A stretch of 64,000 nt of DNA from Roseivirga echinicomitans. Its GTDB lineage: Bacteria; Bacteroidota; Bacteroidia; Cytophagales; Cyclobacteriaceae. The notes under the pieces were generated by a model. That model was not told where the DNA came from and did no database searches. It saw nothing but the letters and a program-made list of their open reading frames with translations. The stretch is taken from the NCBI RefSeq assembly GCF_001592935.1, contig NZ_LRDB01000001.1, positions 62,001-126,000 of the forward strand, in the 5' to 3' direction. The position numbers and the translations under genes were made by a program. Positions within the stretch are counted from its first letter, which is position 1, and each line of letters starts with the position of its first letter. Shown here piece by piece: positions 49,926-60,190 of this stretch.

Positions 49926-51152
49926 TTACATATTCTTAATGATTTCATCTCCAAATTCAGAGCATTTAAGGAGTGTTGCTCCATCCATCAGTCGCTCGAA
50001 ATCGTAGGTGACTCGTTTTTTAGCAATTGAAGCTTCCAGGCCTTTATAGATCAAATTAGCCGCTTCTTGCCAGCCCATGTATTCTAACATCATAGCGCCA
50101 GAAAGAATTACTGAACCTGGATTCACCTTGTCTTGACCAGCATATTTTGGAGCTGTACCGTGTGTCGCTTCAAAAATTGCAGTTCCAGTTAGGTAGTTAA
50201 TGTTCGCGCCAGGAGCAATACCAATACCACCAACAATAGCAGCCAAAGCATCAGAAACATAGTCACCATTTAGGTTCAATGTTGCGATCACAGAATACTC
50301 CGCTGGTCTTAGAAGGATTTGCTGAAGGAATGCATCGGCAATCACATCTTTAATGATCACTTGATGTCCATCCTTCTCAATGACTTGCCAAGGGCCACCT
50401 TGGTAATCTTTGGCTCCGTAGCTATTTTTAGCCAATTCGTAACCCCAAGTTTTGAAAGCACCTTCGGTGTATTTCATGATGTTACCCTTATGTACTAGGG
50501 TAACAGAGTCTCTTTTTTGCTCGAAAGCGAAATCGATGGCACTTTTCACCAAACGATGTGTTCCTTCTTCTGAAACTGGCTTTAAACCATAACCTGAAGA
50601 TTCAGGGAATCTAACTTTTGCGAATTTTTTAGGGAAGTTTGACTTTAAAAAGTCATTCATTTTTTTAGCATCGTCAGTTCCTTGTTCGAACTCGATACCC
50701 GCATAAATATCTTCCGTGTTTTCTCTAAAAATCACCATGTCGCAAAGCCCTGGCTCTTTTACTGGAGAAGGTGTTCCTTCAAACCATCTTACTGGACGAA
50801 CACAAGCGTATAAATCCAATTCTTGGCGAAGGGCAACATTCAATGAACGAATTCCACCTCCTACTGGAGTAGTCAAGGGGCCTTTAATTCCTACCAAATA
50901 TTCTCTGAAAGCATCTAGCGTAGCGGTAGGCATCCACTCGCCTGTTGCGTTGAAGGCTTTTTCTCCAGCCAAAACTTCTTTCCACGCTAAGCTTTTCGCA
51001 CCCTTGTAGGCTTTTTCTACAGCGCTGTCCAATACTTTTTGGGCGGCTGGCCAAATATCTACACCAATGCCATCTCCTTCAATAAATGGAACTGTAGGGT
51101 TGTTGGGTACATTTAGAACCCCGTTACTAATGGTTATTTTTTGTTCGCTCAT
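49926..51152 (-). CDS. icd: NADP-dependent isocitrate dehydrogenase
   Basis: Icd converts isocitrate to 2-oxoglutarate in the TCA cycle. The 408 residues contain [20 protein letters not shown] at the N-terminus, the substrate loop [27 protein letters not shown] (read as consecutive blocks), the catalytic region [23 protein letters not shown], and [18 protein letters not shown]. These match the E. coli-type homodimeric enzyme. It has its own terminator and stands alone. Confidence 0.96.
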   Translation of the reverse strand: MSEQKITISNGVLNVPNNPTVPFIEGDGIGVDIWPAAQKVLDSAVEKAYKGAKSLAWKEVLAGEKAFNATGEWMPTATLDAFREYLVGIKGPLTTPVGGGIRSLNVALRQELDLYACVRPVRWFEGTPSPVKEPGLCDMVIFRENTEDIYAGIEFEQGTDDAKKMNDFLKSNFPKKFAKVRFPESSGYGLKPVSEEGTHRLVKSAIDFAFEQKRDSVTLVHKGNIMKYTEGAFKTWGYELAKNSYGAKDYQGGPWQVIEKDGHQVIIKDVIADAFLQQILLRPAEYSVIATLNLNGDYVSDALAAIVGGIGIAPGANINYLTGTAIFEATHGTAPKYAGQDKVNPGSVILSGAMMLEYMGWQEAANLIYKGLEASIAKKRVTYDFERLMDGATLLKCSEFGDEIIKNM

Positions 51153-51275
51153 TTCGTTAAACGGTTATGTGATTCGTAATTCGAGTTATTGATGCTAAGG
51201 TAAGAAATTATCTAGGTTGAAAGTTCCCCAACTTGGACTTTCCCTGTAATTTTAGCCCCTCAGTTTTAAGCCCTT

Positions 51276-52094
51276 TTAATAGCTTTCTTTGTCGTTAGGG
51301 AAGTCTTTCGCTTTTACATCTTTCACATAGTTGGTCACCGCATTTTTAATGGTGGTTCCCAAATCCGCATACTGCCTTAAGAAACGCGGTTTAAACTCCG
51401 TAGTAATGCCCAGCATATCGTGAATCACCAAAACCTGACCGTCTACATGTGGGCCAGCCCCGATACCGATGGTTGGGATATTAATTTCTTCCGAAACACG
51501 TTTGGCGAGTTCAGCAGGTATTTTTTCTAGTACAATTGCGTAGCAACCGCAAGCCTCTAAAAGCTTAGCATCTTCAATGAGCTTATCGGCTTCGTCTTCT
51601 TCCTTCGCCCTTACAGAGTAAGTACCGAATTTATAAATGGACTGAGGGGTTAAACCCAAATGCCCCATTACAGGAACACCAGCACTCAAAATTCTAGTGA
51701 CTGACTCTTTGATTTCGGCTCCACCTTCCATCTTCACACTATGTGCACCAGATTCCTTCATTATTCTGATGGCAGAACGTAGAGCCTCCGAGCTATTTCC
51801 TTGATATGAACCAAAGGGAATATCTACGGCTACAAAAGCACGCTTGACTGCTCGAACCACTGAACTGGCATGGTAGATCATTTGATCGAGTGTGATAGGC
51901 AAAGTGGTTTCGTGGCCAGCCATTACATTAGAAGCTGAATCACCCACGAGGATGATATCTATACCCGCTTCATCCACCAAAGAGGCCATTGAATAATCAT
52001 AAGCCGTAAGCATAGATATTTTCTCACCACGATCTTTCATGGCTTGCAACTGGTGCGTGGTAATTTTCTTTATTTCCGATTTGTGTATTGACAT
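51276..52094 (-). CDS. panB: 3-methyl-2-oxobutanoate hydroxymethyltransferase
   Basis: PanB adds a hydroxymethyl group from methylene-tetrahydrofolate to 2-oxoisovalerate, the first committed step to pantothenate. The 272 residues include [39 protein letters not shown] with metal-binding Asp residues, [29 protein letters not shown] (two family blocks) and [15 protein letters not shown]. Other pan genes are not in this window. A terminator lies upstream, so it has its own transcript. Confidence 0.96.
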   Translation of the reverse strand: MSIHKSEIKKITTHQLQAMKDRGEKISMLTAYDYSMASLVDEAGIDIILVGDSASNVMAGHETTLPITLDQMIYHASSVVRAVKRAFVAVDIPFGSYQGNSSEALRSAIRIMKESGAHSVKMEGGAEIKESVTRILSAGVPVMGHLGLTPQSIYKFGTYSVRAKEEDEADKLIEDAKLLEACGCYAIVLEKIPAELAKRVSEEINIPTIGIGAGPHVDGQVLVIHDMLGITTEFKPRFLRQYADLGTTIKNAVTNYVKDVKAKDFPNDKESY

Positions 52095-52106
52095 GTCGAT
52101 AAAATT

Positions 52107-52135
52107 AAAGGGGTAAATATAAACATTTACCCCTT
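52107..52135 (-). terminator. Intrinsic terminator between the MscS-type gene and panB
   Basis: AAGGGGTAAAT (52108-52118) and ATTTACCCCTT (52125-52135) form an 11-bp stem with a 6-nt loop. On the minus strand a moderately T-rich stretch follows. Confidence 0.7.
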
Positions 52136-52170
52136 CTTGTTTTGTAAAGAATAGCGATGGCTATCTACGG

Positions 52171-53004
52171 TTATTTTTCATTGAAAATGTGAATATCTCT
52201 TTGCGGGAAAGGAATTGAAATTCCTTCGGCATCGAATGCTTTTTTCACTTTCTCAATCATATCCCAGTTTACGTTCCAATATTCAGGAGTTTCTACCCAA
52301 GCACGCACCGTAATATCTACACTGCTGTCTCCTAAATTTCCTACTCTAACCATTGGTGCTGGATCTTTTAAAAAGCGGCTATCAGTTTCAATTATTTTCA
52401 AGATAATGCCTTTTGCTTTTTCAAAATCATCTCCATAACCAATTCCAAAAACTTTGTCCCATCTACGTTTTGGTTCCAAAGAAAAGTTAACAATATTGGC
52501 GCCTGCAACCTTCCCGTTAGGCAAAAATATAGTTCTGTTATCAGGTGTTTTCAATACAGTCGTCATAATAGAAACACCATTTACAGCACCTCCAGTACCA
52601 TCTATTTCCACATAATCTCCCGCTTTAAAAGGCTTCAGTGTTAATATTAATATTCCGCCAGCAAAATTGGCCAAACTGCCCTGAAGGGCTAAACCAATGG
52701 CCAAAGCAGCTCCACCAAAAACAGCTAAAAATCCTGAAGTTTCAATTCCTATTTGAGCAATTACAGCAAAAATTAAGGCCGCGTAAAGTGCCACTCTTAC
52801 CACACCGACCAAGGTTGGAATTAGTATTACGTCAATATCTCTCTTTAAAAGAGTTTTATGAGACAGTTTTACGAGACGCTTTATAACCCAAGAGCCAATA
52901 ATTAGAGTGACTATTGCCCCTAAAACTTCTAGGCCATAACCTACTACATAGCTCACTATAAGATCCCATGTGCCAGTTACACTTTCTTGTAAATCAGATT
53001 CCAT
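52171..53004 (-). CDS. mscS: MscS-type mechanosensitive channel
   Basis: MscS channels open under membrane tension to release solutes during osmotic downshock. The 277 residues have three N-terminal helices. The pore helix TM3 is in GFLAVFGGAALAIGLALQGSLANFAGGILIL, with the glycine/alanine zipper read in two blocks. The beta domain contains FKAGDYVEIDG and IFLPNGKVAGANIVNFS, and the C-terminal cytosolic cage closes the protein. It is the short E. coli MscS size. Terminator downstream; no operon partner is seen. Confidence 0.93.
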   Translation of the reverse strand: MESDLQESVTGTWDLIVSYVVGYGLEVLGAIVTLIIGSWVIKRLVKLSHKTLLKRDIDVILIPTLVGVVRVALYAALIFAVIAQIGIETSGFLAVFGGAALAIGLALQGSLANFAGGILILTLKPFKAGDYVEIDGTGGAVNGVSIMTTVLKTPDNRTIFLPNGKVAGANIVNFSLEPKRRWDKVFGIGYGDDFEKAKGIILKIIETDSRFLKDPAPMVRVGNLGDSSVDITVRAWVETPEYWNVNWDMIEKVKKAFDAEGISIPFPQRDIHIFNEK

Positions 53005-53061
53005 TCTTTATATGTTTAAGGTTTTGTAGGTCTAACATGAGGTCAAACCTGATATTAAAAA

Positions 53062-53565
53062 TCAATACAAATGTGCGGAAAAATCAGAGTCCGTCAAATT
53101 CACTTGTATGTGTTCTTGAATGGTAGTGGCCAATTCAAGGCCTTTATAGTCTACCGAAATTGGATAGCGTTTGTGACTTCTATTTACCAATACCGCAGTT
53201 TGTATTTTTTTTGCCCCCATTTTCAGGAAGGGATCAAGGGCGTAGATCATGGTTCTTCCAGAGTTCATTACATCATCAACAAGCACCATGGTAAACTGTT
53301 CGATCTTCGGGAAATCCGAAAATTCTACATGAGGCTGTACTGGAGCATCTTTTTCCACACTTAACTTAGCCACATGTACAGTAATTTTGGAAATAGCCTC
53401 TATTTCCTTTTTCAACATTGACGATATCTTGAGTCCATTTTCAGCCACTCCTGCCAAAATAATCTCTTTGAGCTCATGATTCTGCTCATAGATTTCGTAG
53501 GCCATTCGTCTGATCTTCTGTTCGATCTGGCTTTTATCTAAAATCTGCTTTTTTCCTTTTAACAT
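53062..53565 (-). CDS. PyrR-like phosphoribosyltransferase
   Basis: This 167-residue type I phosphoribosyltransferase has the PRPP loop MVLVDDVMNSGRTMIYAL and an N-terminal region like PyrR (IEQKIRRMAYEIYEQNHELKEIILAGVAENG, read as blocks). PyrR proteins act as uracil phosphoribosyltransferases and/or pyrimidine-dependent RNA-binding regulators. No pyr genes or PyrR-binding leader are nearby, so either role is open. It lies 11 nt downstream of the Lrp/AsnC gene on the same strand and may be co-transcribed with it. Confidence 0.82.
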   Translation of the reverse strand: MLKGKKQILDKSQIEQKIRRMAYEIYEQNHELKEIILAGVAENGLKISSMLKKEIEAISKITVHVAKLSVEKDAPVQPHVEFSDFPKIEQFTMVLVDDVMNSGRTMIYALDPFLKMGAKKIQTAVLVNRSHKRYPISVDYKGLELATTIQEHIQVNLTDSDFSAHLY

Positions 53566-53576
53566 ATAGTTATGAG

Positions 53577-54059
53577 CTACTCCCCTCCGGATAGTGGCAT
53601 TACTTTGCTATCCTTAAAAGTAGAGAGTATGACCATAGACTGCAAGTTATCTACCACAGATATATCACTTACTTTCTCTAACATGAGTTTTTGATAGGCC
53701 GCAATGTCAGCGGCAATCACTTTTAGAACGAAATCACCAGATCCTGTAACATGATGACACTCGATGACTTCATCTATTTTATTAATTTCTTCCAAGAAAA
53801 CATCAATGTTTCCTCTGTTATGCCCTTTGAGTGTAGCATATACAAAAGTGCTCACACCAAGACCAATCTTATCAGTATCAAGCTTGGCATGATAACTCTT
53901 GATTATTCCTGAAACTTCTAGTTTTTTCACACGCTCCAAGGTTGGTGCAGGAGATAGCCCTATTTCTTTGGAGAGTTGTGCATTGGTGATTTTTGCATTT
54001 GACTGAAGAATCTCTAAGATTTTTCTATCAATTTTATCAAGTTTGATATTTTGACCCAT
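53577..54059 (-). CDS. Lrp/AsnC-family transcriptional regulator
   Basis: The 160 residues have an N-terminal winged helix-turn-helix (KIDRKILEILQSNAKITNAQLSKEIGLSPAPTLERVKKLE, read as blocks) and a C-terminal RAM domain with VIECHHVTGSGDFVLKVIA, the amino-acid binding turn. Lrp/AsnC proteins sense amino acids as multimers and bind DNA near target genes. It precedes the PyrR-like gene by 11 nt. Its targets and ligand cannot be inferred from this window. Confidence 0.92.
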   Translation of the reverse strand: MGQNIKLDKIDRKILEILQSNAKITNAQLSKEIGLSPAPTLERVKKLEVSGIIKSYHAKLDTDKIGLGVSTFVYATLKGHNRGNIDVFLEEINKIDEVIECHHVTGSGDFVLKVIAADIAAYQKLMLEKVSDISVVDNLQSMVILSTFKDSKVMPLSGGE

Positions 54060-54144
54060 CTTTAAGTATTTGACGAAATAATATTCTGTATACTAAGCAT
54101 TTATTAAAATAAAAACAATATGAAATTGCTGAAACGGAGTATTT

Positions 54145-55347
54145 TCAATCTCTATTCTTTTTAATTTCCTTTTCTAATTCTCTGGCCTTTTTATTCGTGT
54201 CATCCCTGCGCTTGGTGTTGTCTCTTATCATATCAAGCATAGGAGAGGCCTCATCGTACCGTTTTTCTTGAACATAATATTCTGATAGGTAAAGCAACGA
54301 ATAGATGTAATACCCAGATTCCTCAAGTTCCAACGCGTTTGAATAGGCAATGGTTTGGAGATAGTACTCCTCGGCATTATCCCAGTCGTTTCTTTTCCTA
54401 TTTATATCCGCCAAAAAGAAACTGGCATACCTACCGCTCATTTCCTCGTATCCCACAGCCCCTGCCTTAATTCTGTTCATGATTTCTAAAGAGACTTTCT
54501 CAGCACCTTGAAATTGCCCAGCATTGTATAGCATTTGAGCATAAAAGCGATGAAAGTATGGGTTTTGTGGGTATTCCTCTTTTATGTATTCCGCCCACCT
54601 CAAGGCATCAGAAGTTTCGTTCAGCTCAAATGCCTTAATTCGCATTAAAAAGTAGATGGCTTCTACCCTAGTATAAAATGCGTTAGTCGCTACCGTTTTC
54701 ATTTGTTCAACGCCTAATTTTTTATCTCCTTTTGGGAAAAAAAATAAGACTGGTCTCAACAAGGGGTATTCTTCCCTAATCCAAACCGAGTAATAATTAA
54801 ATAGGGCATCCCCAAAGAGGATTTCTGGGCTAAAGCTTTCATTGCCGTGCGTTCTCTCCAAATATTTCAGGGCCAATCTTCCAGCATTGGTTGCTCGCCC
54901 CCAGTTCTTTTTTTCAGAATGATATCGGCCTTGAAAACCATAAGAACCCGCTAAGAAGAAATTAGCCTCAATATTATCCTTATCAATGTCTATCATGGCC
55001 TCTGCCTTTGTAATGGCGGTATCCATATAGGCCAAAAACTCCTCACCTAACGGAGATTCCTTTTCCAAATTGGGCATCATTTGCCACCATGTACTAATTC
55101 CGTACAAAAAATAACCAAGGGGGTGTTCTGGGAAATTATACTTGATCCAATTGAACTCAACTTCCGCTTTACGAAAGTCAAAGTTGTACATATAGTCAAC
55201 TGCATCTGTAATCTCTTTTTGAAGGTTCATGTTGAGCAAAAGATACTTGGCAGTATCACCCAAAACTTTGTCCTTCTGTACCTGAGCATTCAACACATGA
55301 GGTACGAATAAAAATAGCACAAATACCCCTATAATAACCTTCTTCAA
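54145..55347 (-). CDS. Exported TPR-rich protein with a TTG start
   Basis: The protein has about 400 residues from a TTG at 55347 (MKKVIIGVFVLFLFVPHVLNAQ when initiated there). No in-frame ATG is available before the signal peptide. A GTG at 55407 would lie inside the -33 box of a strong promoter (55380-55410), so it would not be in the mRNA; a TTG at 55356 is the other option. The mature part is helical with TPR-like pairs (FDFRKAEVEFNWIKYNFPEHPLGYFLYG, FYRHRFYAQ-type segments, DWDNAEEYYLQTIAYSNALE, KRYDEASPMLDMI). It probably acts as a protein-binding scaffold in the periplasm. Confidence 0.72.
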   Translation of the reverse strand: MKKVIIGVFVLFLFVPHVLNAQVQKDKVLGDTAKYLLLNMNLQKEITDAVDYMYNFDFRKAEVEFNWIKYNFPEHPLGYFLYGISTWWQMMPNLEKESPLGEEFLAYMDTAITKAEAMIDIDKDNIEANFFLAGSYGFQGRYHSEKKNWGRATNAGRLALKYLERTHGNESFSPEILFGDALFNYYSVWIREEYPLLRPVLFFFPKGDKKLGVEQMKTVATNAFYTRVEAIYFLMRIKAFELNETSDALRWAEYIKEEYPQNPYFHRFYAQMLYNAGQFQGAEKVSLEIMNRIKAGAVGYEEMSGRYASFFLADINRKRNDWDNAEEYYLQTIAYSNALELEESGYYIYSLLYLSEYYVQEKRYDEASPMLDMIRDNTKRRDDTNKKARELEKEIKKNRD

Positions 55348-55379
55348 ACCCTTCAATTGATTTATGTGCAACAGACGTG

Positions 55380-55410
55380 CAAAAGTACTGCCGCACAGCC
55401 GATTCACAAT
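55380..55410 (-). promoter_or_regulatory. Promoter of the TPR-rich gene
   Basis: On the minus strand ATTG (55407-55410), exactly 19 nt, then TACTTTTG (55380-55387), an exact TAnnTTTG. It rules out the upstream GTG start of the gene. Confidence 0.65.
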
Positions 55411-55450
55411 ACGCTTAACTAATTTTATTATTGCATTTAGCCATTAATCG

Positions 55451-55458
55451 TAGATTTG
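55451..55458 (+). promoter_or_regulatory. -7 box TAGATTTG upstream of the membrane-protein gene
   Basis: This is an exact TAnnTTTG match 17 nt upstream of the ATG at 55476. A TTG lies 17 nt before it, shorter than the usual spacing. It supports the ATG at 55476 over an earlier in-frame start at 55431. Confidence 0.4.
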
Positions 55459-55475
55459 TCCGAAATTGTTTTGCT

Positions 55476-56120
55476 ATGCCAAGAGAATACACCCCGTTAG
55501 AAGCTAAAATGAAGGAGTACACGTCCATCAATAAAACGATGGTGTTTATACTCATGTGTATTATCTCTACTCTGCTACTATACATTCAGCAGACTTTTAT
55601 TTTATATGAGATTACCGCATTTAAATTCATGGACGGGGTAGACCTAATGCTTTTAAAGGCAATTTCCGGACTGAAATACCTTGGCATTCCAATAATGTTT
55701 GCCTTGAAGTTCACCGTCACTGGTTTTATTTTATGGACAGGCTGTTTTCTATGGGGCTACAGGGTGACTTATAAACAATGTTGGCAGATTGCCATGTTTG
55801 CTGAAATGATCTTTTTTATTCCTGAAATTCTGACGATTCTTTGGTTCTTTTTTATTGATGTCGACCCAACCTACCAAGACTTTCTTGCCTTTGAGCCACT
55901 TTCGTATATGAACTTCTTCAACCATGAGCAAGTCGCGGAAAAATACTGGTATGTAAATTCCTCTCTTAATGTTTTTGAGATAGGTTACTGGATACTACTT
56001 ACCTATGGGATAAATTTTGCTGCTCGGAAAAAGAAGTCCATCGCAAATGCCATTGTCTTCACTTCTTATGTACCTCTTTTCTTACTTTGGCTGTGGTTTT
56101 ACTTAGGTGTCTACAAATAA
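55476..56120 (+). CDS. Multi-pass membrane protein of unknown function
   Basis: The protein has 214 residues from the ATG at 55476 (MPREYTPLEAKMKEYTSI). Five hydrophobic segments are visible: MVFILMCIISTLLLYI, YLGIPIMFALKFTVTGFILWTG, CWQIAMFAEMIFFIPEILTILWF, YWILLTYGINFA and IVFTSYVPLFLLWLWFYLG. The topology is like Yip1-type or small sulfatase-associated membrane proteins of Bacteroidota, but I cannot name the family with confidence. It is divergent from the TPR-rich gene, with promoters on both strands in the short interval. Confidence 0.7.
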   Translation: MPREYTPLEAKMKEYTSINKTMVFILMCIISTLLLYIQQTFILYEITAFKFMDGVDLMLLKAISGLKYLGIPIMFALKFTVTGFILWTGCFLWGYRVTYKQCWQIAMFAEMIFFIPEILTILWFFFIDVDPTYQDFLAFEPLSYMNFFNHEQVAEKYWYVNSSLNVFEIGYWILLTYGINFAARKKKSIANAIVFTSYVPLFLLWLWFYLGVYK

Positions 56121-56314
56121 AAGACTAAGAAACTCCTTCGCTTTTCTGTCTGTATTTCACATAACAACTCACCTTTCACCGTATTAATAAAATTTAACCC
56201 TTCTACAATCTAAATTTTACTAATTTCACGCCCTGCAAATAGGTTTATAATTGCTCATGGTGTCCTGTTCGTTACTGCTTTTTAAGAAATGAACCCACCA
56301 TTAAAAATACTGAA

Positions 56315-59284
56315 ATGACAGATTTTAAGAAATTCAATAATCTCACCGGATGGGCGGTTTTCATAGCTTCCTTGATTGTCTACATTTTGACTCTCGAAGA
56401 AACCGCTAGTTTTTGGGATTCAGGAGAGTTTATCGCCATTGCCTATAAACTGGAAGTATCTCACCCTCCAGGTGCACCTCTATACATGCTTATTGGGCGC
56501 ATGTTCTCGCTTTTTGCCTTTGGCGATGTAACTCAGGTGGCCTATTGGATCAACATGGTGAGTGCGGTATCGAGTGCTTTTGCCGTACTTTTTCTGTATT
56601 GGACCATCGTAATGTTGGGTAGAAAATTAATCAATGCTGAACTAGGTAACGAAACCCATGTTCAAAAAATATTACTTGCTGGAGCGGGTGTGGTGGGGGC
56701 AATGAGCTTTGCCTTTACAGACTCTTTCTGGTTCTCTGCTGTTGAAGGCGAAGTATACGGAATGTCTTCATTCTTTACCGCCTTTGTGTTTTGGGCCATG
56801 CTCAAATGGGAAATTGTGGAAGATGAAAGTGGAAGAAATAAATGGATCATACTTATTTTTTACATGCTGGGTCTTTCAACAGGAGCCCACCTTTTAGGTT
56901 TAGTTACTTTGCCTGCATTGGGCTTAATCTACTATTTTAAGAAATACGAGAACCCAAATTGGAAAGGTGCTTTTGCTGCGATGGGTATATCACTCTTTTT
57001 AGTGATGCTGATTAACTCCTTTATTATTCCTGGCTTACCCACCTTGGCCGGAAAGTTCGAGATCACTTTCGTAAACACCCTTGGTTTACCTTTCGGTTCA
57101 GGCGCATTATTTATGATTGCCTTGTTGATCGCGGCAATTGTTTTTGGGTTGAAATGGACGCGAAGAAAAGAATTTGTTACCCTAAACACTTTGATGTTAG
57201 GAATTACTTTCGTGTTGATAGGCTATTCTTGTTACGCTGTAATTCTAATTCGCTCTAAGGAAAATCCGGCAATAGACCAAAACAACCCAGAGAATGTAAT
57301 GACATTCATCTCTTACCTTAAAAGAGAGCAATATGGTAGCAGGCCACTTCTTTACGGTCAGTATTATAATGCCCCACAACCAGAGCAGAAACAGGGCGCT
57401 CCAATATATTATAAGGATGAAGACGGGTATAAAATCTCTGACTATAAAGTAGAAACTACCTATGATGATGCTTGGTCTACTTTTTTGCCAAGGATGTATA
57501 GTTCTTCCCCTGCCCATATTCAAAAATACATGGCCATTACAGGCCTCAGAGAAGGAGAAAAACCAACATTTTTAGACAACATGGCTTTCATGTTCTCTCA
57601 CCAGATCGGCCATATGTATGTCCGCTACTTTATGTTCAACTTTTCGGGTAGAGAAAGTGACATTCAAGATGCAGACTACTTAACAGCCCTAGATGGCGAT
57701 AAGGATGTTCCCGACTTTATTAAGAATAATAAATCTAGGAATCAGTATTATATGATTCCATTGATTCTCGGTCTGATTGGATTCTTCTTCCAATTTAACC
57801 GTGATCCAAAACGTTTCTCAGCTACACTCCTCTTCTTTATTCTAACAGGCTTGGCATTGGTAATTTATCTGAATTCACCACCAATAGAACCACGAGAACG
57901 AGACTATATCTACACTGGCTCCTACTATGCATTTGCCATTTGGATCGGTTTTGCGGTATTGGCCATTGGCAGTGCTGCAATGAAGCGCGGTAAGACCTTG
58001 GCGTATGGTGCTTTGGCGCTCTGTCTCGTTTCCCCGATTATTTTGGCTTCTGAAAACTGGGACGATCATGATAGAACTGGGAGATTTTTCTCCGTAGATT
58101 CTGCTAGAAACTTCTTGGCTTCATGTGCTCCAAATGCCATACTCTTTACAGGAGGTGACAATGACACTTTCCCACTTTGGTATGTTCAGGAAGTTGAAGG
58201 CTTTAGAACCGATGTTCGAGTAATTGTACTCAGTTATTATAATACAGACTGGTATGTGGATCAAACCAAGGTGAAGATGAATGAATCTGATGCCTTCCCT
58301 TACACTCTGGGGATTGAGAATTATAGACAAGGAACAAATGACTACTTATATGTAGACGAACGCCCTCAGTACAAAGGCAAAGCCATTGATCTAAAAGATT
58401 ATATTTCTCTTGTAAAACGTGAGAGCCCAGCAATCCAAAGAACACTTGGTTCGGGTACCATAATCAATACCGTTCCGGCCCGTTCATTATTCCTAAATAT
58501 CGATTCTACGCAAGTCTCAAAGCTTGGAGTTATCCCTAATAGCCTTAAGAAGTATGAGACCAATCGGATTACTTTCACCTTTAAGCAAGGAGAGAACTTC
58601 TTAGAGAAAGCCCATTTGATGATGCTTGATATGATTGCCTCCAACAACTGGGAAAGACCAATCTATTTCAATTACACATCTGTGAGCTCTGTGCCTTTTG
58701 ATTTGGATGATTACTTGGTCCAAGAAGGAATGGCCTATCGACTTCTTCCAGTTCAAAAACCTGGAAGTATGAGAGAAATAGTCAATACTGATTTGATGTA
58801 TGACAATGTGATGAACAAGTTCCAGTTCAGGGGGTTAGACAACCCAAAAACTAACCTAAATGGAGATTACAGAGGTTTTGCTCAGAATCACAGGTCTACT
58901 TTTACCACGTTAGCCGATGCGTTGATTAGCGAGGGGGATACCGCTAGAGCCAAAACCGTTTTGGACTATGGTATGAGAGTGATGCCGAAAGAGTCACTTC
59001 CTTACGATATTGCTTCTGTCAGTTTTGTTCAAGCTTACTTGAATATTGGTGAGGAAGAAAAAGCACTCGCGATGGGCATGGAGATTGCAGAAATGTTCAA
59101 CGACATGGCTACTTACCAGCAGAAGAAAATGCGCTATGATTATGAGTTTAGAAAGTACTTAAACGGGCTTCAGTACTTACAATCTATATTCTCACAGTAT
59201 GGCTACCCTGAGCAAGCAGCAAGGCTAAGAGAAATGCTCGATGGACAGAACACAATGCTGACCATCGACCGAAGTAATTTCTAA
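56315..59284 (+). CDS. DUF2723 large membrane protein (putative glycosyltransferase-like)
   Basis: This 989-residue protein has a DUF2723 N-terminal region: TLEETASFWDSGEFIAIAYKLEVSHPPGAPLY with the conserved Asp-Ser-Gly-Glu and HPPG, read as blocks. About a dozen transmembrane helices run to residue 600. A soluble C-terminal half follows, with LFTGGDNDTFPLWYVQEVEG and YYNTDWYVDQ; the end is helical and TPR-like (SEGDTARAKTVLDYGMRV). The helix arrangement and DxGE-type loop resemble GT-C (O-mannosyltransferase-like) enzymes that use lipid-linked sugars, so glycosylation of exported proteins is plausible but unproven. Confidence 0.85.
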   Translation: MTDFKKFNNLTGWAVFIASLIVYILTLEETASFWDSGEFIAIAYKLEVSHPPGAPLYMLIGRMFSLFAFGDVTQVAYWINMVSAVSSAFAVLFLYWTIVMLGRKLINAELGNETHVQKILLAGAGVVGAMSFAFTDSFWFSAVEGEVYGMSSFFTAFVFWAMLKWEIVEDESGRNKWIILIFYMLGLSTGAHLLGLVTLPALGLIYYFKKYENPNWKGAFAAMGISLFLVMLINSFIIPGLPTLAGKFEITFVNTLGLPFGSGALFMIALLIAAIVFGLKWTRRKEFVTLNTLMLGITFVLIGYSCYAVILIRSKENPAIDQNNPENVMTFISYLKREQYGSRPLLYGQYYNAPQPEQKQGAPIYYKDEDGYKISDYKVETTYDDAWSTFLPRMYSSSPAHIQKYMAITGLREGEKPTFLDNMAFMFSHQIGHMYVRYFMFNFSGRESDIQDADYLTALDGDKDVPDFIKNNKSRNQYYMIPLILGLIGFFFQFNRDPKRFSATLLFFILTGLALVIYLNSPPIEPRERDYIYTGSYYAFAIWIGFAVLAIGSAAMKRGKTLAYGALALCLVSPIILASENWDDHDRTGRFFSVDSARNFLASCAPNAILFTGGDNDTFPLWYVQEVEGFRTDVRVIVLSYYNTDWYVDQTKVKMNESDAFPYTLGIENYRQGTNDYLYVDERPQYKGKAIDLKDYISLVKRESPAIQRTLGSGTIINTVPARSLFLNIDSTQVSKLGVIPNSLKKYETNRITFTFKQGENFLEKAHLMMLDMIASNNWERPIYFNYTSVSSVPFDLDDYLVQEGMAYRLLPVQKPGSMREIVNTDLMYDNVMNKFQFRGLDNPKTNLNGDYRGFAQNHRSTFTTLADALISEGDTARAKTVLDYGMRVMPKESLPYDIASVSFVQAYLNIGEEEKALAMGMEIAEMFNDMATYQQKKMRYDYEFRKYLNGLQYLQSIFSQYGYPEQAARLREMLDGQNTMLTIDRSNF

Positions 59285-59315
59285 ATAGAGTGTATTGAAA
59301 TGACCTAGAAATCGG

Positions 59316-60089
59316 TTATTTCTCTAAAATCAAAAATAAATCTAATGCAGTATCTGCATCATCAGTCAGGAGGTAATCTTCCTGACTGATTTCGTTTACG
59401 AGCTTGGTATTCCCATCATTTAGCTTGTTACGGTTTAGTCTGTTGAGAATATCGTAAGGAATTCTGAGTAAAGGCGCAGGCAAATTGTATTGTAAATTGA
59501 AAATATCAAAACGAGTGATTCGCTGGACTGATCGCTTATTTTCTTCATAATAAGCCATTACCTTTTCATTGCCTGCTACCCCCTTCATTTCCACTTTAGT
59601 GAAAATATCAGAAGCTAAATCAGTCAACTGCTGAGCCGTATATTCCCTCACATGCCAAGGGTTTCTGGTCAGGGTTTTCTTAATATTAGGAGTGGTTAAA
59701 ATGGCTTTACCTCCAGGCTTTAGAACACGGTAGATTTCTTTCAAAAACTCTTTGTCTTTCTTTACATGTTCAATGACTTGAAAAGAAACAATAGAATCGA
59801 AACTGTTATCGGCTAAATCAGAAAAAGGCGGAAACACTGCCTGACGAAAATCCAGATCAGCGTATTTACTTTTCAAGTCATCAATTACAGATTGAATTTT
59901 ATCTAAGGCCACATAGCTATCTGCCAAAGGCGCTAATAGTTCTACACCACGCCCTTCGCCACAGCCCAGCTCCAATAAATCCCCTTTTATATAGGGTATA
60001 GCCAAATAATAAGCCCTCAATAGTCTTTGATGTATGGGGTTATCAGAGGCAATTTTGTCTGATGCGATTTCTGTAGTATAGGTAGCCAT
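59316..60089 (-). CDS. Class I SAM-dependent methyltransferase
   Basis: This 257-residue soluble enzyme has the SAM-binding set: motif I LLELGCGEGRGVELLA, motif II-like VALDKI, motif IV SFDSIVSFQVIEHV and motif VI LKPGGKAILTTPN. It belongs to the broad UbiE/Methyltransf_11 group. The methyl acceptor is not evident; sugar, lipid or quinone precursors are possible. It is convergent with the DUF2723 gene (31 nt between stops). A CAAAAATA box (60104-60111) lies 14 nt upstream of the ATG. Confidence 0.88.
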   Translation of the reverse strand: MATYTTEIASDKIASDNPIHQRLLRAYYLAIPYIKGDLLELGCGEGRGVELLAPLADSYVALDKIQSVIDDLKSKYADLDFRQAVFPPFSDLADNSFDSIVSFQVIEHVKKDKEFLKEIYRVLKPGGKAILTTPNIKKTLTRNPWHVREYTAQQLTDLASDIFTKVEMKGVAGNEKVMAYYEENKRSVQRITRFDIFNLQYNLPAPLLRIPYDILNRLNRNKLNDGNTKLVNEISQEDYLLTDDADTALDLFLILEK

Positions 60090-60190
60090 TCTTAACTTTT
60101 GCCCAAAAATAAACCATTTAGCTTACAATGAGCTAATGAAGACAGCATTCCCCTACAATTTGATTACATTTGTCGTCAGTTTTGCTTCGC

